A stretch of 64,000 nucleotides of DNA from NCBI GenBank assembly GCA_019636235.1, contig JAHBXW010000017.1, positions 1 through 64,000 of the forward strand. Direction: 5' to 3'. Below are positions 55,051 through 63,495 of this stretch, in pieces. The position numbers and the translations under genes were made by a program. The DNA comes from Planctomyces sp. (GTDB lineage Bacteria; Planctomycetota; Planctomycetia; Planctomycetales; Planctomycetaceae). Position 1 is the stretch's first letter. Each line of letters opens with the position of its first letter. A model generated the notes under the pieces. It was not told where the DNA came from, searched no databases, and was given only the letters and a program-made list of their open reading frames with translations.

Positions 55051-55725
55051 CTACGACGGCGGGACGGGCTCAGGCGACGGGCGCTCGGACCGCCGGTAGC
55101 CGTACTCGACGGCGAACCAGTTGGCGAACCGCTCCCGATCCTGCGGCCGGCGGTTTCGCACGTCGAGCGCGTGGCCGATCTCGTGGATCAGAATGTTGTT
55201 CAAGTAGAAGTCGCGGATCGTCTCCCGCGTCCAGTACAGCCGCCAGCACCCGTCTTCCTCCGCCCAGCGGCCGCCGTACATCCGGGTCTCAATCGCCTGT
55301 TGCGGCCGCGGGGGCTGCACGAAGGTTTCGACCAACGACTCCTCGATCGGGTAGAGGTAGACCGCGGTCCCCCACTGCAGGCCGTACAGCGGAAACAGTC
55401 GGCGTTTGCGAGTCATCCGGCTGAACTGGATGACGTCCACGAAGCCGTGAAACCGCTCGGGGAGTTCCAGAATGCGGGCGCGGACCTCGGACGGCGTGAT
55501 CGGGTGGAAATACTCGCGGCCGGGCGGCTCGACGATGATCCGCGGCATCGTTCGGCCGCGCGGCTCGTGCCAGCGCTCAGGCGCGTCGAACGGAGACTGC
55601 GCGGGGCGATCGGACAGCCGGGTTCCAAACGCCGGGCGCGACAACACGGCCTGGCCACGCTGTCGCGCCGAACGCGACACCGCTTTGGCCAGGGAGCGGG
55701 AACTGCGGGAGCCTTTCCGGGACAT
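55051..55725 (-). CDS. HExxH protein, putative zinc metallopeptidase
   Basis: A 224-residue protein. A basic N-terminus (MSRKGSRSSRSLAK) has no signal peptide, and the middle has an RDFYLNNILIHEIGHALDVRN segment carrying HEIGH, a zincin-type HExxH motif, and DVRNRRPQDRERFANWFAVEYG downstream, where a third ligand would lie. No family is recognised. The fold might be an ImmA/IrrE-like or MPN-unrelated zincin; the function is unknown. ATG 55725 gives a start just before the basic tail; the frame reaches back to 55914 without family character. Confidence 0.65.
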   Translation of the reverse strand: MSRKGSRSSRSLAKAVSRSARQRGQAVLSRPAFGTRLSDRPAQSPFDAPERWHEPRGRTMPRIIVEPPGREYFHPITPSEVRARILELPERFHGFVDVIQFSRMTRKRRLFPLYGLQWGTAVYLYPIEESLVETFVQPPRPQQAIETRMYGGRWAEEDGCWRLYWTRETIRDFYLNNILIHEIGHALDVRNRRPQDRERFANWFAVEYGYRRSERPSPEPVPPS

Positions 55726-55840
55726 GACAGCACTACCGAAGAACTCAGACGCGCGTGCTGTCCGTGCACCGGGATTGTTCCTGAGGATCGCTGTCCCGGC
55801 CCGGGCCACACGCCTGGAGACCCCGGGGAGCGATGTTCCT

Positions 55841-56218
55841 ATGTTCGGGCGACGGAGACCGGCGACAAGGTGTACAGCGCAAGTCGCAATCCGGCCGGAG
55901 GTTGAAGGCTGCAAGCCGCTGCTGGCGGCGGTCTGGACCTGTACGCGCCGCGAAGGGTCTTGCGCAACGTGTGGAATTGCAGAGAGTTGCGCCCAGAAGA
56001 AAAACGGGCGATGCGAGTCGGCCGGATGCGACGGCTGTGTGTCCGTGTTCAGTCTGGAGGAGCGAAAGGTGTGCGGGGGAGGCAGGATAGGTCGACCCGC
56101 CGCCGGCTCCGGTCCGGGCTGGACACATGGAACAGACGTTCAGTCATTCCACCGACTGGCGGCTGCGGGGTCGGGAGCGGGGGCGTGCGTCCGGGAAGTG
56201 CGGACCGGAGGGACGTGA
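55841..56218 (+). CDS. doubtful Cys-rich open frame
   Basis: A possible 125-residue frame from ATG 55841, with GGGGAG ten bases upstream. It contains 11 cysteines within about 85 residues (CTRREGSCATCGIAESC, then CESAGCDGC), a spacing reminiscent of metal-binding or cystine-rich proteins. Against it: third-position GC is clearly lower than in the surrounding genes, the C-terminal third is low complexity, and no family matches. It could be spurious or a foreign gene. Confidence 0.2.
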   Translation: MFGRRRPATRCTAQVAIRPEVEGCKPLLAAVWTCTRREGSCATCGIAESCAQKKNGRCESAGCDGCVSVFSLEERKVCGGGRIGRPAAGSGPGWTHGTDVQSFHRLAAAGSGAGACVREVRTGGT

Positions 56219-56381
56219 TTCCGTCGAGCTGGACGGGTCGGGTGGGGCGAGCGGCGCGTTCCGCGCTCGTCGTCCGTCGGCGGTTTGGAGAACCAGCCGG
56301 GGGCGGCCTGTGTCCGGACGGGCGGAGCCGCAGGCCGCGTCCTAAGTCGGGGAAACAGCGGTGGAACGGTCCCGCAAGGCC

Positions 56382-56411
56382 TTGCTTTCGGGGACGGACT
56401 GCGCTTATAAA
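56382..56411 (+). promoter_or_regulatory. sigma70-like promoter of the tRNA-tuf operon
   Basis: TTGCTT (56382-56387) and TATAAA (56406-56411) are separated by 18 bp, and a start near 56418 would give a 100-base leader before the first tRNA. It is the only good pair of boxes in the 0.8-kb upstream region. Inferred from consensus. Confidence 0.6.
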
Positions 56412-56517
56412 TCCGACCTTCCGCTGCCGGACAGGGAGTTCGTGCGCTTGGACTTCGGTCCGGTTGCGGCGCGTCCTCGAGGTGAGCTATGATTCGCGGC
56501 TTCCTTCCGGGAGGCTC

Positions 56518-56589
<72 letters not shown>

Positions 56590-56634
56590 CTGTTGTGCGT
56601 CGTGGGACGCCGCGGCGTCGCGGAACGAGGTAGA

Positions 56635-56716
56635 GGGGGTGTGCCCGAGCGGCCAATGGGGCCAGACTGTAAATCTGGTGGCTCTGCCTTCACAGGTTCG
56701 AATCCTGTCGCCCCCA
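56635..56716 (+). tRNA. tRNA-Tyr (GTA)
   Basis: Acceptor GGGGGTG pairs with CGCCCCC (one G-T wobble). Anticodon GTA lies in CTGTAAA, and a long variable arm follows, as in class II tRNAs. CCA is not encoded. Place equals E. coli tyrU. Confidence 0.95.
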
Positions 56717-56783
56717 CTGAGAGGAAGAGAGGGAGTCGGGAGGTCGCCGGACGGGGTTGGCCCCGGGGCGATCGCCTGGTCGC

Positions 56784-56854
56784 GCGGGTGTAGCTCAATG
56801 GTAGAGCGCCAGCCTTCCAAGCTGGTTGTGAGGGTTCGATTCCCTTCACCCGCT
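56784..56854 (+). tRNA. tRNA-Gly (TCC)
   Basis: Acceptor GCGGGTG pairs with CACCCGC. The anticodon loop CTTCCAA gives TCC and the T arm is GGGTTCGATTCCC. CCA is not encoded. Place equals E. coli glyT. Confidence 0.95.
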
Positions 56855-56892
56855 TTCGCGGCGGCCGGAGACGGCCGTATGCGTGGGGAACT

Positions 56893-56965
<73 letters not shown>

Positions 56966-57255
56966 TTCACAGCCTGGCGGAGCCGGGGCGGAGACGCGGA
57001 GGCGCAGCGGCCCCGGGGGCTGTCGCGGCGCTGGCGGAAATCCGTCCTGATTCGTCGGCTGTGGCGGCCGTGTCGGTTGCATCGGCGTCGCGCGGCTGCT
57101 ACGGGTTTGTATCCGATCGGGATCGGCAGGCTGTGAAAGTCGTGGAATGTCCCTGCCGGGCGCGGCCGGTTGTCACTGTGCGGCTGGCTTGAAGGCCGCC
57201 GTCCCGCCCCGCATTCAACAGAAAATTTTTTGACTGGGAGTCTGGAGCACCACCA

Positions 57256-58452
57256 ATGGCGAAGGAAGCTTTTCAACGGACCAAGCCGCACGTGAACGTC
57301 GGGACGATCGGCCACATCGACCACGGGAAGACCACGACGACGGCGGCGATTCTGGCCGTGCAGTCGGCGAAGGGGCTGGCCAAGACGAAGTCGTACGCCG
57401 ACATCGCCAAGGGCGGCACCGTTCGTGACGAAACGAAGACGGTGACCATCGCGGTGTCGCACGTCGAGTACGAGACGCCGAACCGCCACTACGCTCACAT
57501 CGACTGCCCCGGCCACGCGGACTACATCAAGAACATGATCACCGGCGCCGCCCAGATGGACGGCGCGATCCTGGTCGTGTCGGCCGCCGACGGCCCGATG
57601 CCGCAGACCCGCGAGCACATTCTGCTCGCCCGGCAGGTGAACGTGCCGGCGCTGGTCGTGTTCCTCAACAAGTGCGACCTCGTCGACGACGAAGAGCTGC
57701 TGACCCTCGTCGAGATGGAAGTCCGGGACCTGCTGACGAAGTACGGCTTCCCCGGCGACGACATCCCGATCGTCCGCGGCAACGCCAAGGGCGCGCTCGA
57801 CAACCCGGCCGACGACAAGTTCAGCGGCTGCATCACCGAGCTGATGGAAGCGCTCGACGCGAACATCCCCGAGCCGAAGCGCGAAGCCGACAAGCCGTTC
57901 CTGATGGCCGTCGAAGACGTGTTCTCGATCGAAGGCCGCGGCACGGTCGTGACCGGCCGAATCGAGCGCGGCGTGATCAAGGTCGGCGACAAGATCCAGA
58001 TCCTGGGCCTCCGGGATCAGCAGGAAACGACCGTCACCGGCGTGGAAATGTTCAACAAGGTGCTGGACAGCGGCATGGCGGGCGACAACGTCGGCCTGCT
58101 GCTCCGCGGCACGAAGAAGGAAGACGTCGAGCGCGGCCAGGTGCTGGCCGTCGCGGGCTCGATCACTCCGCACACGAAGTTCGAAGCCGAGGTCTACGTC
58201 CTGAGCAAGGACGAAGGCGGCCGCAAGACGCCGTTCTTCAGCGGCTACCGCCCGCAGTTCTACTTCCGGACGACGGACGTGACGGGCGCGGTCAAGCTGC
58301 TGGGCGGCGCGGAAATGTGCATGCCCGGCGACAACGTGAAGCTGGAAGTCGAGCTGATCAAGCCGATCGCCATGGACGAAGGCAGCCGGTTCGCGATTCG
58401 CGAAGGCGGCCGGACGGTCGGTTCGGGCGTGGTGACGAAGATCCTCGCCTGA
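57256..58452 (+). CDS. tuf: elongation factor Tu with altered switch I
   Basis: A 398-residue EF-Tu: GHIDHGKTT (P-loop, residues 18-26), DCPGHAD (G3), NKCD (G4) and the standard domains 2 and 3 ending [25 protein letters not shown]. It delivers aminoacyl-tRNA to the ribosome. Switch I reads [13 protein letters not shown] (residues about 57-69) where most bacteria have EKARGITINTSH, so Arg-Gly of the RGITI motif are replaced, though the Mg-coordinating Thr (Thr64) stays. GGAG at 57244 supports ATG 57256. It is the last gene before a terminator, in the same transcript as four tRNAs. Confidence 0.97.
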   Translation: MAKEAFQRTKPHVNVGTIGHIDHGKTTTTAAILAVQSAKGLAKTKSYADIAKGGTVRDETKTVTIAVSHVEYETPNRHYAHIDCPGHADYIKNMITGAAQMDGAILVVSAADGPMPQTREHILLARQVNVPALVVFLNKCDLVDDEELLTLVEMEVRDLLTKYGFPGDDIPIVRGNAKGALDNPADDKFSGCITELMEALDANIPEPKREADKPFLMAVEDVFSIEGRGTVVTGRIERGVIKVGDKIQILGLRDQQETTVTGVEMFNKVLDSGMAGDNVGLLLRGTKKEDVERGQVLAVAGSITPHTKFEAEVYVLSKDEGGRKTPFFSGYRPQFYFRTTDVTGAVKLLGGAEMCMPGDNVKLEVELIKPIAMDEGSRFAIREGGRTVGSGVVTKILA

Positions 58453-58470
58453 TCAGGAAATTGAACCGAA

Positions 58471-58518
58471 CGCGGACCTCCGCCCGGACCCCAGAACCCC
58501 GGGCGGAGTCGCGTTTTC
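58471..58518 (+). terminator. rho-independent terminator after tuf
   Basis: A 10-bp stem CTCCGCCCGG / CCGGGCGGAG with an 11-base loop, then GTCGCGTTTT. It lies 20 bp after the tuf stop and should separate the tRNA-tuf unit from rpmG-secE-nusG. Its stem core equals that of the 25,973 terminator. Confidence 0.75.
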
Positions 58519-58617
58519 CCGGAGAGTCCGCAGCGGCCGCCCGACCCGGCGGCCGTTCCCATCCGTCCCCAGAGACATCGTCCGGCCCCCGGCCGGCGAA
58601 TTGAGGAGTGAAGTTCG

Positions 58618-58773
58618 ATGGCCCGCGAATACGTGTGGCTTGAGTGCACGGAAACCGGCATGCGGAACTACCGTGTTCCGAAGGAAATGCGCGGGACGGA
58701 ACGGCTCGAGCTGAAGAAGTACTGCCCCAAACTGCGCCGGCATTCGGTGCACAAGGAATCGCGGAAGAAGTGA
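58618..58773 (+). CDS. rpmG: 50S ribosomal protein L33
   Basis: A 51-residue protein, MAREYVWLECTETGMRNY... KKYCPKLRRHSVHKESRKK, matching L33. Only two cysteines are present (LECTE and KYCPK), so the zinc-ribbon CxxC pairs of the Cys-plus form are lost, like the C-minus form. GAGGAG lies at 58604-58609, eight bases before the start. It binds near the ribosomal E site. The position between tuf and tRNA-Trp is a common bacterial order. Confidence 0.92.
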   Translation: MAREYVWLECTETGMRNYRVPKEMRGTERLELKKYCPKLRRHSVHKESRKK

Positions 58774-58833
58774 TGCGTCCAGAGTTCGGACGGGCCGGCG
58801 GCGCGGTGGACGCGTCCCCCGGAGGTCCGGCAT

Positions 58834-58908
<75 letters not shown>

Positions 58909-58973
58909 CATGAGACTGTTCGGTTCCGGGATGGGACGTTCCGGAGTGACACAGGTTCAGGAAGGATCGGCGA

Positions 58974-59411
58974 GTGGCCACTGCGAATACGACATTTCTC
59001 GCGGAGCTGTTTTCGGGCAGCTTCTACAAGCGGAATCAGGGTCGGCTGGTTCGGCAGGCGACGTTTTTCGCCATCGTGGCGGTCGTCGCGCTGGGCTGCA
59101 TCACGCTGGCCAACACGATCATGTCCGAGTTTCACCCGGGCGTGCGGACGGCCGTTCCGGCGGCGTTCGCCGCGCTGGGGGCGTGGTTCGCCTGGCGGGT
59201 CGTGAACTATCCGAAGTTCGCGGACTTCCTGATCGCCGTGGAAGGCGAGATGGACAAGGTCTCCTGGCCGGAGTGGCCCTACCTGTGGCGGGCGCTCAGC
59301 GTGGTGCTCGTCGTGCTGGTGATCTTCACCGTGTATCTGTGGTTGTGGGACGCCATCTGGATGTGGCTGTTCAAAGCGATCGGATTCCTGAACCTGGGCG
59401 ACTCGAACTGA
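58974..59411 (+). CDS. secE: preprotein translocase subunit SecE
   Basis: A 145-residue three-helix SecE, as in E. coli: helix 1 at residues about 30-50 (FFAIVAVVALGCITLA), helix 2 in AAFAALGAWFAWRVV, then the conserved EGEMDKVSWPEW amphipathic motif and helix 3 (VVLVVLVIFTVYLWLW). It forms SecYEG. Start codon GTG 58974 with GGAAGGA eight bases upstream. It follows tRNA-Trp and precedes nusG by 69 bp, the standard secE-nusG pair. Confidence 0.95.
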   Translation: MATANTTFLAELFSGSFYKRNQGRLVRQATFFAIVAVVALGCITLANTIMSEFHPGVRTAVPAAFAALGAWFAWRVVNYPKFADFLIAVEGEMDKVSWPEWPYLWRALSVVLVVLVIFTVYLWLWDAIWMWLFKAIGFLNLGDSN

Positions 59412-59480
59412 GGTGTTCGCCGGCCGCGCGGCGGCCCCGAACTGCAGGCCATCACCCCGAACCGCCAGAGAGATTGACGA

Positions 59481-60407
59481 GTGACCGACCCCGGGATGGA
59501 CAAACCGCACGCGGACACGGACGAGCCGGAGCGTCAGGACGCGCCGACGCCGGCGGCCGAGGCCGCGGAGCCCTCCGCGCCGGAGATTCCGCCCGGGGAG
59601 CTCGCCGACGAGCCCCCGGCGGCGCCCGCCTCGGCGTCGGAATCGGTGGCCCCTGCGGCTGTGAACGAACCCGCTCCGGAGGTCCATGAAACCGAAGCCG
59701 CCGCCGCCAGGACCGTCCGGCAGGGGGATCAGGACGACGACGGGGAGTACGAACAGTTTCAACCGTCGACGCGCGAAACTCCGACGCGCAGCGACGTCTC
59801 CGGACGGCCCAATCTGCCGTCCCACATGAACGAGGACGACACGCCGCGCGACCCGGCCACCATCCCGCTGCAGTGGTATGTGCTGAAGGTCCAGAGCAAC
59901 CGCGAGAAGTCAATTCGCGACACGCTGGTGCGGCGGATCAAGCGGGAAGGGTATCTGGACTACTTCGGCGAGATCGTGATCCCCACGGAGAAGGTCGTCG
60001 AGACCAAGGGCGGCAAGCGGAAGATCCGGGAGCAGAAGCTGTTTCCGGGCTACATGATGATCCAGGTGCGTCTGACGGACGAGACGTGGTATCTGGTGCG
60101 GGACACGAGCGGCGTGGGGGACTTCACGGGGGCGGCCGGCCGGCCGATCCCGATGCAGGAGCACGAGATCAACCGGATGCTGGGAGAGGCCCAGGGACCG
60201 GGCGAGGAGGAGAAGCCGCATCGCCCCGTGGTGAAGTTCAGCGTCAACGTGGGCGAGATCGTGAAGGTCAAGGAGGGCGCGTTCGAGAGCTTCGAAGGGA
60301 CGGTCGACGCACTGGACGAGGCCAGCGGCAAGGTGAAGGTGATTATCGAGATTTTCGGTCGGCCGACCGAGGTCGAGCTGGAGCACTGGCAGGTCGAGAA
60401 GGCGTAA
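59481..60407 (+). CDS. nusG: transcription antiterminator NusG with long acidic N-terminal extension
   Basis: A 308-residue NusG (about 180 is usual). Residues 1-130 are disordered and Ala/Pro/Glu/Asp-rich (starting [18 protein letters not shown]; then [12 protein letters not shown]). The NGN domain begins at [19 protein letters not shown] and includes [15 protein letters not shown] motif ([20 protein letters not shown]) closes the protein. It couples RNA polymerase to Rho and ribosomes. Start: GTG 59481 with AGAGAG upstream, or ATG 59496, which changes only five residues. It is followed by rplK after 52 bp. Confidence 0.95.
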   Translation: MTDPGMDKPHADTDEPERQDAPTPAAEAAEPSAPEIPPGELADEPPAAPASASESVAPAAVNEPAPEVHETEAAAARTVRQGDQDDDGEYEQFQPSTRETPTRSDVSGRPNLPSHMNEDDTPRDPATIPLQWYVLKVQSNREKSIRDTLVRRIKREGYLDYFGEIVIPTEKVVETKGGKRKIREQKLFPGYMMIQVRLTDETWYLVRDTSGVGDFTGAAGRPIPMQEHEINRMLGEAQGPGEEEKPHRPVVKFSVNVGEIVKVKEGAFESFEGTVDALDEASGKVKVIIEIFGRPTEVELEHWQVEKA

Positions 60408-60459
60408 GGCCCCGACTGTCCGGCTTCCCTATCCAGGTCTTTTTGAACAGCGGCGAACA

Positions 60460-60885
60460 ATGGCAAAGCAGGTTGTGGCGCAGGTCAAGATTCAGATTCC
60501 CGGGGGTCAGGCGACCCCGGCGCCTCCGGTGGGCACGGCCCTCGGTCCGCACGGCGTGAACATCGGGAAGTTCGTCCAGGAGTTCAACGCCCGGACGGCG
60601 GACTTCAAGGGGATGATCGTTCCGGCGGTGGTCTCGATTTACAACGACCGCAGCTTCGATTTCATCCTCAAGAGCCCGCCGGCCTCGGTGCTCCTGAAGG
60701 AGGCGGCGAAGGTCGCGAAAGGGGCCGCGAATCCGCGGACCGAGAAGATCGGAACCGTCACCCAGGCCCAGGTCGAGGAGATCGCGAAGCGCAAGTTCGC
60801 TGACCTCAACGCTCCGGATCTGGAGCAGGCCTCCAAGGTGATCGCCGGGACGGCCCGCAGCATGGGGATCACGGTCACCGAGTGA
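60460..60885 (+). CDS. rplK: 50S ribosomal protein L11
   Basis: A 141-residue L11: [34 protein letters not shown], then a C-terminal RNA-binding domain ([38 protein letters not shown]). Full length and standard. It lies in the order nusG-rplK-rplA. In bacteria L11 and L1 are often regulated by L1 binding to the leader; the L1 site expected upstream of rplK was not recognised. Confidence 0.97.
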   Translation: MAKQVVAQVKIQIPGGQATPAPPVGTALGPHGVNIGKFVQEFNARTADFKGMIVPAVVSIYNDRSFDFILKSPPASVLLKEAAKVAKGAANPRTEKIGTVTQAQVEEIAKRKFADLNAPDLEQASKVIAGTARSMGITVTE

Positions 60886-60964
60886 CGCGGCGCGGCGGGC
60901 CGCAGGCGAATCGCCGGCGGCCGCGGTGTCAAGCGGGAACACGGAAAAAACGGCTCCGGCTGAG

Positions 60965-60993
60965 TTGACGCTTCAGACCCGAAGCGTCAGAAT
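60965..60993 (+). promoter_or_regulatory. hairpin and promoter-like element between rplK and rplA
   Basis: A perfect 9-bp stem TGACGCTTC (60966-60974) / GAAGCGTCA (60981-60989) with a six-base loop, followed by no T-tract. TTGACG (60965-60970) and CAGAAT (60988-60993), 17 bp apart, also resemble a weak sigma70 promoter. The rplK-rplA spacer here is 160 bp, much longer than usual. Confidence 0.4.
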
Positions 60994-61045
60994 GCGGGGC
61001 TTCTCCGGCTGTCGGATTACGCAGCCCGATACTCAGAGCGAAGTT

Positions 61046-61750
61046 ATGGCGAAATTGTCCAAGCGTCAGCAGGCCCTGCATAAGATCGTCGCCAATGTCG
61101 GCACGGTCGATTTGAGCAAGGCTATTGAGACAGTCAAAAAGTTCGAGAGCCTGCCCTCGGCCGTGAAGCCGTTTGGTTTCGACCAGACGGTGGACCTGGC
61201 GATCCGGCTGGGGGTCGACCCCAAGCACGCGGACCAGATCGTGCGCGGCTCGATCGTGTTTCCGCACGGCATCGGCAAGGCCAAGCGGGTGCTGGTGTTC
61301 TGCCAGGGCCCCAACACGGCGATCGCCCAGCAGGCGGGAGCCGAGCACGTCGGCGGCAAGGAGCTGGCGGACAAGATCAAGGACGGTTGGACCGACTTTG
61401 ATGTGGCGATCGCGACGCCGGACATGATGGGCATTGTCGGCCCGCTGGGCCGGGTGCTGGGTCCCCGGGGCTTGATGCCGTCTCCGCGTGCGGGCACGGT
61501 GACCCAGGACGTGGCGGGCGCGGTCAAGGAATACCGTGCGGGCAAGGTCGAGTTCCGCTGCGACGACGCGGGGATCGTGCACTGCGTGATCGGCAAGCTG
61601 TCGTTCGGCGCTCAGCAGTTGCTGGACAACGCTGAGGCGTTGATGTCGATGATCCGGCAGCTGAAGCCGTCGGCGTCGAAGGGTCAGTACATTCGGAGCG
61701 TGACGATTTCGGGCACGCAGACGCCGGGCGTGCGGATTACGGCCGCCTGA
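61046..61750 (+). CDS. rplA: 50S ribosomal protein L1
   Basis: A 234-residue L1: [79 protein letters not shown] (the L1 signature) and C-terminal [21 protein letters not shown] 61046 is the family start; the frame is open back to 60926. It is an rRNA-binding protein and usually the autogenous repressor of this operon. Confidence 0.96.
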   Translation: MAKLSKRQQALHKIVANVGTVDLSKAIETVKKFESLPSAVKPFGFDQTVDLAIRLGVDPKHADQIVRGSIVFPHGIGKAKRVLVFCQGPNTAIAQQAGAEHVGGKELADKIKDGWTDFDVAIATPDMMGIVGPLGRVLGPRGLMPSPRAGTVTQDVAGAVKEYRAGKVEFRCDDAGIVHCVIGKLSFGAQQLLDNAEALMSMIRQLKPSASKGQYIRSVTISGTQTPGVRITAA

Positions 61751-61835
61751 GTCCGGTGCTGGGCGGCCGGAGGCGGCCGCGGCGCTGGCGTGTTGGAAAC
61801 CGCAGGGGCGGGATCGCCCGGAACAGTGGTGAGAT

Positions 61836-62369
61836 ATGAGCAAGGCCGTCAAAGGGATGATGATCGCGGAGATTCGCCAGCATCTGGGCGAGACCCGCGA
61901 TCTGCTGGTGTTGAACACGTCCAAGCTGGACGGCGTGAGGGACAACACGATGCGGCTGGCCCTTCAGAAGAAGGGGATCCGGTTTCTGCAGGTGAAGAAT
62001 TCGCTGGCGCGTCGGGCGCTGGCGGAGACTTCGTCGGTGTCGCTGGACCATTGCCTGGACGGTCCCTCGACGCTGGTGTGGGGCGGCGAGGACGTCGTCG
62101 GCCTGTCGAAGGAAATCGCCCAGTGGGTGAAGAAGTTCAACAAGCTGGAGGTCAAAGGCGGGACGGTCGACGGTCAGGCGATCGACGCGGCGGGTTTCGA
62201 CTCGCTGAGCAAGAGCCCCGGTCGGCTGGAGCTGTTGTCGCAGATTTCGGGATTGATTCTGAGCCCTGGAGCGCGGCTGTCGGCGGCGCTGCTGGGTCCT
62301 GGCGGAAAGGTGTCGGGGCAGGTCAAGACGCTGGCGGACAAAGAAGAAGAGGCGGCGCCGGCCGCGTGA
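61836..62369 (+). CDS. rplJ: 50S ribosomal protein L10
   Basis: A 177-residue L10: MSKAVKGMMIAEIRQHLGE, LQVKNSLARRALAETS, GPSTLVWGGEDVVGLSKE and a C-terminal Ala/Glu tail. It forms the stalk base that binds L12 dimers. It is 85 bp after rplA and 183 bp before rplL. Confidence 0.95.
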   Translation: MSKAVKGMMIAEIRQHLGETRDLLVLNTSKLDGVRDNTMRLALQKKGIRFLQVKNSLARRALAETSSVSLDHCLDGPSTLVWGGEDVVGLSKEIAQWVKKFNKLEVKGGTVDGQAIDAAGFDSLSKSPGRLELLSQISGLILSPGARLSAALLGPGGKVSGQVKTLADKEEEAAPAA

Positions 62370-62552
62370 GCGGCGGCGTGCGAACGGGGTCAGGGCGGGC
62401 CACGGTGTTGGGGGGTGGGTTCGAGAGCAGACACAATTCGCCGCGGGGTGTGTGGCCCCGGGTGTTCCAAGGGTGTGACAGGTTGTTTTTCGCCTGCCGG
62501 TGGCGAGCATCCGCCGGGACGCCGGCGACTGTAATTGAAGGGAGAGTTTTCG

Positions 62553-62942
62553 ATGGCTGAGTTTGATACCGCCACGCAAGAGTTGGGCGACAAGATTGTG
62601 GGTCTGACGCTGCTGCAGGCGAAGTCTCTGTCGGACTACCTGAAGGAAGTCCACGGGATCGAGCCGGCCGGCGGCGGGGTGATGATGGCGGCTCCGGCCG
62701 GCGGCGGCGGGGGCGAGGCGCCGGCCGCGAAGACCGAGTTCGACGTGGTGCTGACGTCGTTCGGCGAGAACAAGATCAACGTGATCAAGGTGGTGCGGAG
62801 CCTGACGGGTCTGGGCCTGAAGGAAGCGAAGGACCTGGTGGAAGGCGTGCCGAAGCCGCTGAAGCAGGCGGTGTCGAAAGAGGATGCCGACAAGATCAAG
62901 AAGGAAGTGGAAGACGCCGGCGGCAAGGTCGAGGTGAAGTGA
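62553..62942 (+). CDS. rplL: 50S ribosomal protein L7/L12
   Basis: A 129-residue L12: N-terminal dimerisation region, a Gly/Ala/Pro hinge ([16 protein letters not shown]) and C-terminal domain ([36 protein letters not shown]...). GGGAG at 62539 supports ATG 62553; a TTG at 62535 in frame is rejected. It is the ribosomal stalk protein that recruits translation GTPases. Confidence 0.96.
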   Translation: MAEFDTATQELGDKIVGLTLLQAKSLSDYLKEVHGIEPAGGGVMMAAPAGGGGGEAPAAKTEFDVVLTSFGENKINVIKVVRSLTGLGLKEAKDLVEGVPKPLKQAVSKEDADKIKKEVEDAGGKVEVK

Positions 62943-63495
62943 CTCGACTGGAGTCGGGGGAGTCTGGAGTCAGGACGGCGACGGGGGGAAGCGCGCTTTG
63001 CTCCCGTCGCCGCACGGCGTTTACGGAGCGAGGCGGTCGCGGGCGTTGAAAGGCCGGTCGGACGAGAAAATCGCCGGGCGGGTTGTCAACGTGGGGGCGT
63101 TCGTTATACTTCCGCAAAACGCGGTGGGCGGTCGCTTTGCGCCGATGTGTCGAAGTCGCTTGAGGGAGCTGGCCGCCGGGCGGGCGGCTGGCAGGCTCAG
63201 GCAGTCTGCAATAAGGGGGGTGCCGGGTTGACCGGGACGTCATTCGGCAAGCAGTGTGCGAGCGGCGCTTTTCCGCTCTCCAGCGCCCCACAGGATGGGG
63301 GTCCGTTTCCGCGAGCCGCGAGCGTACGCTCGGGGCCGCATCGGGTCATCCGGGCCGCTCCGACAACCGTCGCAGTCTGGCCCGCCGTCCGCTGTTCCGC
63401 GGATCGAGCGCGGTGATCCGGCCGGCCGCACGCCGCGTCGCTCCTCCGCTGTCTCGTCCGCTCTTCGCAGCTGAATCTTCCGTAGAGAATCACGC
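62943..63495. other. 553-bp rplL-rpoB spacer with a promoter
   Basis: No gene is found. Direct repeats GGAGTC / GGAGTC occur just after rplL, with weak short stems. The promoter at 63083 (listed separately) is the clearest signal. E. coli also has a spacer of about 300 bp here, with an attenuator and an RNase III site; no intrinsic terminator with a T-tract was seen here. Confidence 0.5.
63083..63110 (+). promoter_or_regulatory. sigma70-like promoter upstream of rpoB
   Basis: TTGTCA (63083-63088) and TATACT (63105-63110) are 16 bp apart, each matching consensus at five of six. It would give rpoB its own transcript with a leader of nearly 400 bases. Inferred from consensus. Confidence 0.55.

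Larger units (their letters stand above)
55726..56517. other. 792-bp region before the tRNA cluster, mostly non-coding
   Basis: It holds the tRNA-tuf promoter near its right end and one low-confidence Cys-rich open frame (listed separately). Long open frames cross it in several readings, but they run through the tRNA genes or lack protein-like character. Base composition is less G/C-biased at third positions than in neighbouring genes. Confidence 0.5.
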
